A stretch of DNA of 64,000 nucleotides. Source: Caldicellulosiruptor saccharolyticus DSM 8903 (lineage in GTDB: Bacteria; Bacillota; Thermoanaerobacteria; Caldicellulosiruptorales; Caldicellulosiruptoraceae). Below are positions 62,931-64,000 of the stretch, piece after piece. The translations under genes and the position numbers were made by a program. The notes below the pieces were generated by a model, which searched no databases, was not told the origin of the DNA, and worked only from the letters and a program-made list of their open reading frames with translations. The stretch lies in NCBI RefSeq assembly GCF_000016545.1, contig NC_009437.1:971501-1035500 (forward strand), read 5' to 3'. Position 1 is the stretch's first letter; the number at the start of each line of letters is the position of its first letter.

Positions 62931-64000
62931 TTGAAAGAGGCATCAATCAAGATAAAAAAGAGAATTATATTTATGATGGCAATATTTTTTTTGAGTTTTG
63001 TATTGCTTGTTGGAAGACTTTCATATCTTCAGCTGATAAAAGGAGAAGAGCTCAAAAAAAAGGCGTTTTCGCAGTGGACCAGAGAAAGGCTTGTTGCTCC
63101 AAAAAGAGGTAGTATAGTTGACAGAAACGGTAAGATTTTAGCAATGTCAATCACAGCAGAAACAGTTGTTGCTTCTTTGAGTCAGGTCAAAGACAAAGAG
63201 TATACAGCAAGAGTGCTTTCAGGTATTTTGGGTATGGACTATGAGAAGATTTTGAAAAAACTCAATACAAAAGGAGTTTCTGACGTTTACATAGCACGCA
63301 ATATTGACAAGGACAAAGCAAATAAGATAAGAAAATATGACCTTCCTGGGGTCTATCTTACAGGCGGTGCAAAAAGGGTTTATCCAAACGGGAATTTCTT
63401 AGCACAAGTGCTTGGATTTACTGGTGTTGATGACCAGGGGTTAGCAGGACTTGAACTTTACTATGACAAGTATTTGAGAGGGAAACCAGGCAGCATTGCT
63501 GCACAAACAGATGCAAGCGGGAGGGCAGCACCATTTTCTGAGGAATTTTTCAAAAAACCTGCTGATGGCTATGACGTTATGCTCACAATTGATGAAACAA
63601 TACAGCACTTTGCAGAAAAATATGCACAGAAAGCGTTGTATGATAATAAGGCAAAAAGTGTTACAATAATAGTGGAAAAGGTTAAAACAGGCGAGATTTT
63701 AGCAATGACATCAAAACCTGATTTTGACCCCAACAGGCCTTTTGACCTGCTTTACAAAGATAGATTCCCTGATTTTGATAAACTTCCACAGTCTGAAAAG
63801 GTCAAGATTATTCAGTCAATGTGGAGAAACAGGGCACTTAACGATGTGTATGAGCCAGGTTCTACATTTAAGATAGTTACTGCAGCCGCAGGCCTTGAGG
63901 AAGGAGTTGTAAATGAAAACTCTCGGTTTTACTGCAGGGGTTATGTAAAAGTTGCAAATGCTATACTTAGGTGTTGGCGATATTACAATCCACATGGTGC
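62931..64000 (+). CDS. penicillin-binding protein (FtsI/SpoVD class), 3' end outside window
   Basis: Only the first 356 codons are seen. The N-terminus has a membrane segment (about 11-33), then the dimerisation domain ('RGSIVDRNGKILAMS') and the start of the transpeptidase domain with the active-site SxxK: Ser311 and Lys314 in EPGSTFKIVT. It crosslinks peptidoglycan at the septum or, for SpoVD, in the spore cortex; the two cannot be separated without the C-terminus (PASTA domain). The start is TTG at 62931 after GGGGGAAG. It follows ftsL, as in dcw clusters. Confidence 0.93.
   Translation, partial: MKEASIKIKKRIIFMMAIFFLSFVLLVGRLSYLQLIKGEELKKKAFSQWTRERLVAPKRGSIVDRNGKILAMSITAETVVASLSQVKDKEYTARVLSGILGMDYEKILKKLNTKGVSDVYIARNIDKDKANKIRKYDLPGVYLTGGAKRVYPNGNFLAQVLGFTGVDDQGLAGLELYYDKYLRGKPGSIAAQTDASGRAAPFSEEFFKKPADGYDVMLTIDETIQHFAEKYAQKALYDNKAKSVTIIVEKVKTGEILAMTSKPDFDPNRPFDLLYKDRFPDFDKLPQSEKVKIIQSMWRNRALNDVYEPGSTFKIVTAAAGLEEGVVNENSRFYCRGYVKVANAILRCWRYYNPHG

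Overview
This 64 kb window is a chromosome segment of an AT-rich, low-GC Gram-positive thermophile. Gene content and protein wording (fused E1 dehydrogenase, UPF0182 protein, the dgt-dnaG-rpoD, mltG-trmR-U32 and mraZ-rsmH-ftsL-PBP blocks) fit the class Clostridia and most resemble Caldicellulosiruptor. The genus is inferred from recollection of the proteins, not from a search. Coding density is high, ribosome binding sites are strong AGGAGG types, and TTG and GTG starts are common. I found no prophage, insertion sequence or CRISPR array.

Layout. 1-1150: end of a UPF0182 membrane protein. 1721-18455: sugar and polyol catabolic region with two class II aldolase-family genes, a PHP-domain protein, a sorbitol-6-phosphate-dehydrogenase-like SDR, an L-sorbose-1-phosphate-reductase-like zinc dehydrogenase, lipB-lipA, a complete 2-oxoacid dehydrogenase complex (E2, E3, fused E1 alpha/beta), a DeoR-family regulator, L-rhamnose isomerase and an L-fucose/arabinose-isomerase-like enzyme. 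18723-21997: tig-clpP-clpX. 22210-26302: dgt-dnaG-rpoD. 26584-36228: accessory stretch of secreted, membrane and zinc-ribbon proteins, including a TcaA-like protein behind three Spo0A-type boxes and a large RCC1-repeat protein. 36504-38314: typA/bipA broken by a one-base frameshift. 38444-48749: housekeeping genes (mltG, trmR-like, U32 protein, sigK, tRNA-Pro, methyltetrahydrofolate methyltransferase-like gene, DUF512 protein, der, plsY, cold-shock gene, hslO). 48928-49366: five tRNA genes (Val, Asp, Phe, Gly, Cys). 49529-51664: membrane pyrophosphatase. 53080-56338: gatCAB. 56374-57082: MNT/HEPN pair. 57177-60544: paired M16 proteins and lgt. 60642-60821: a short Spo0E-like gene. 60993-64000: start of the division and cell-wall cluster, running off the window inside a penicillin-binding protein.

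How it works together. The first third looks like a self-contained catabolic module: isomerases feed class II aldolases, two dehydrogenases interconvert sugar phosphates and polyol phosphates, and a dedicated lipoate-dependent oxoacid dehydrogenase with its own LipB and LipA could oxidise a 2-oxoacid product. Its promoter carries two copies of a TGAAA-N5-TTTCA palindrome 21 bp apart, a likely operator, and a DeoR-family gene lies in the same transcription direction. A second theme is sporulation regulation: sigK without a pro-sequence, a Spo0E-type phosphatase gene with a perfect consensus promoter, and Spo0A-type boxes before the TcaA-like gene and before dnaG. If this is Caldicellulosiruptor, a genus described as non-sporulating, these are either relics or re-used regulators.
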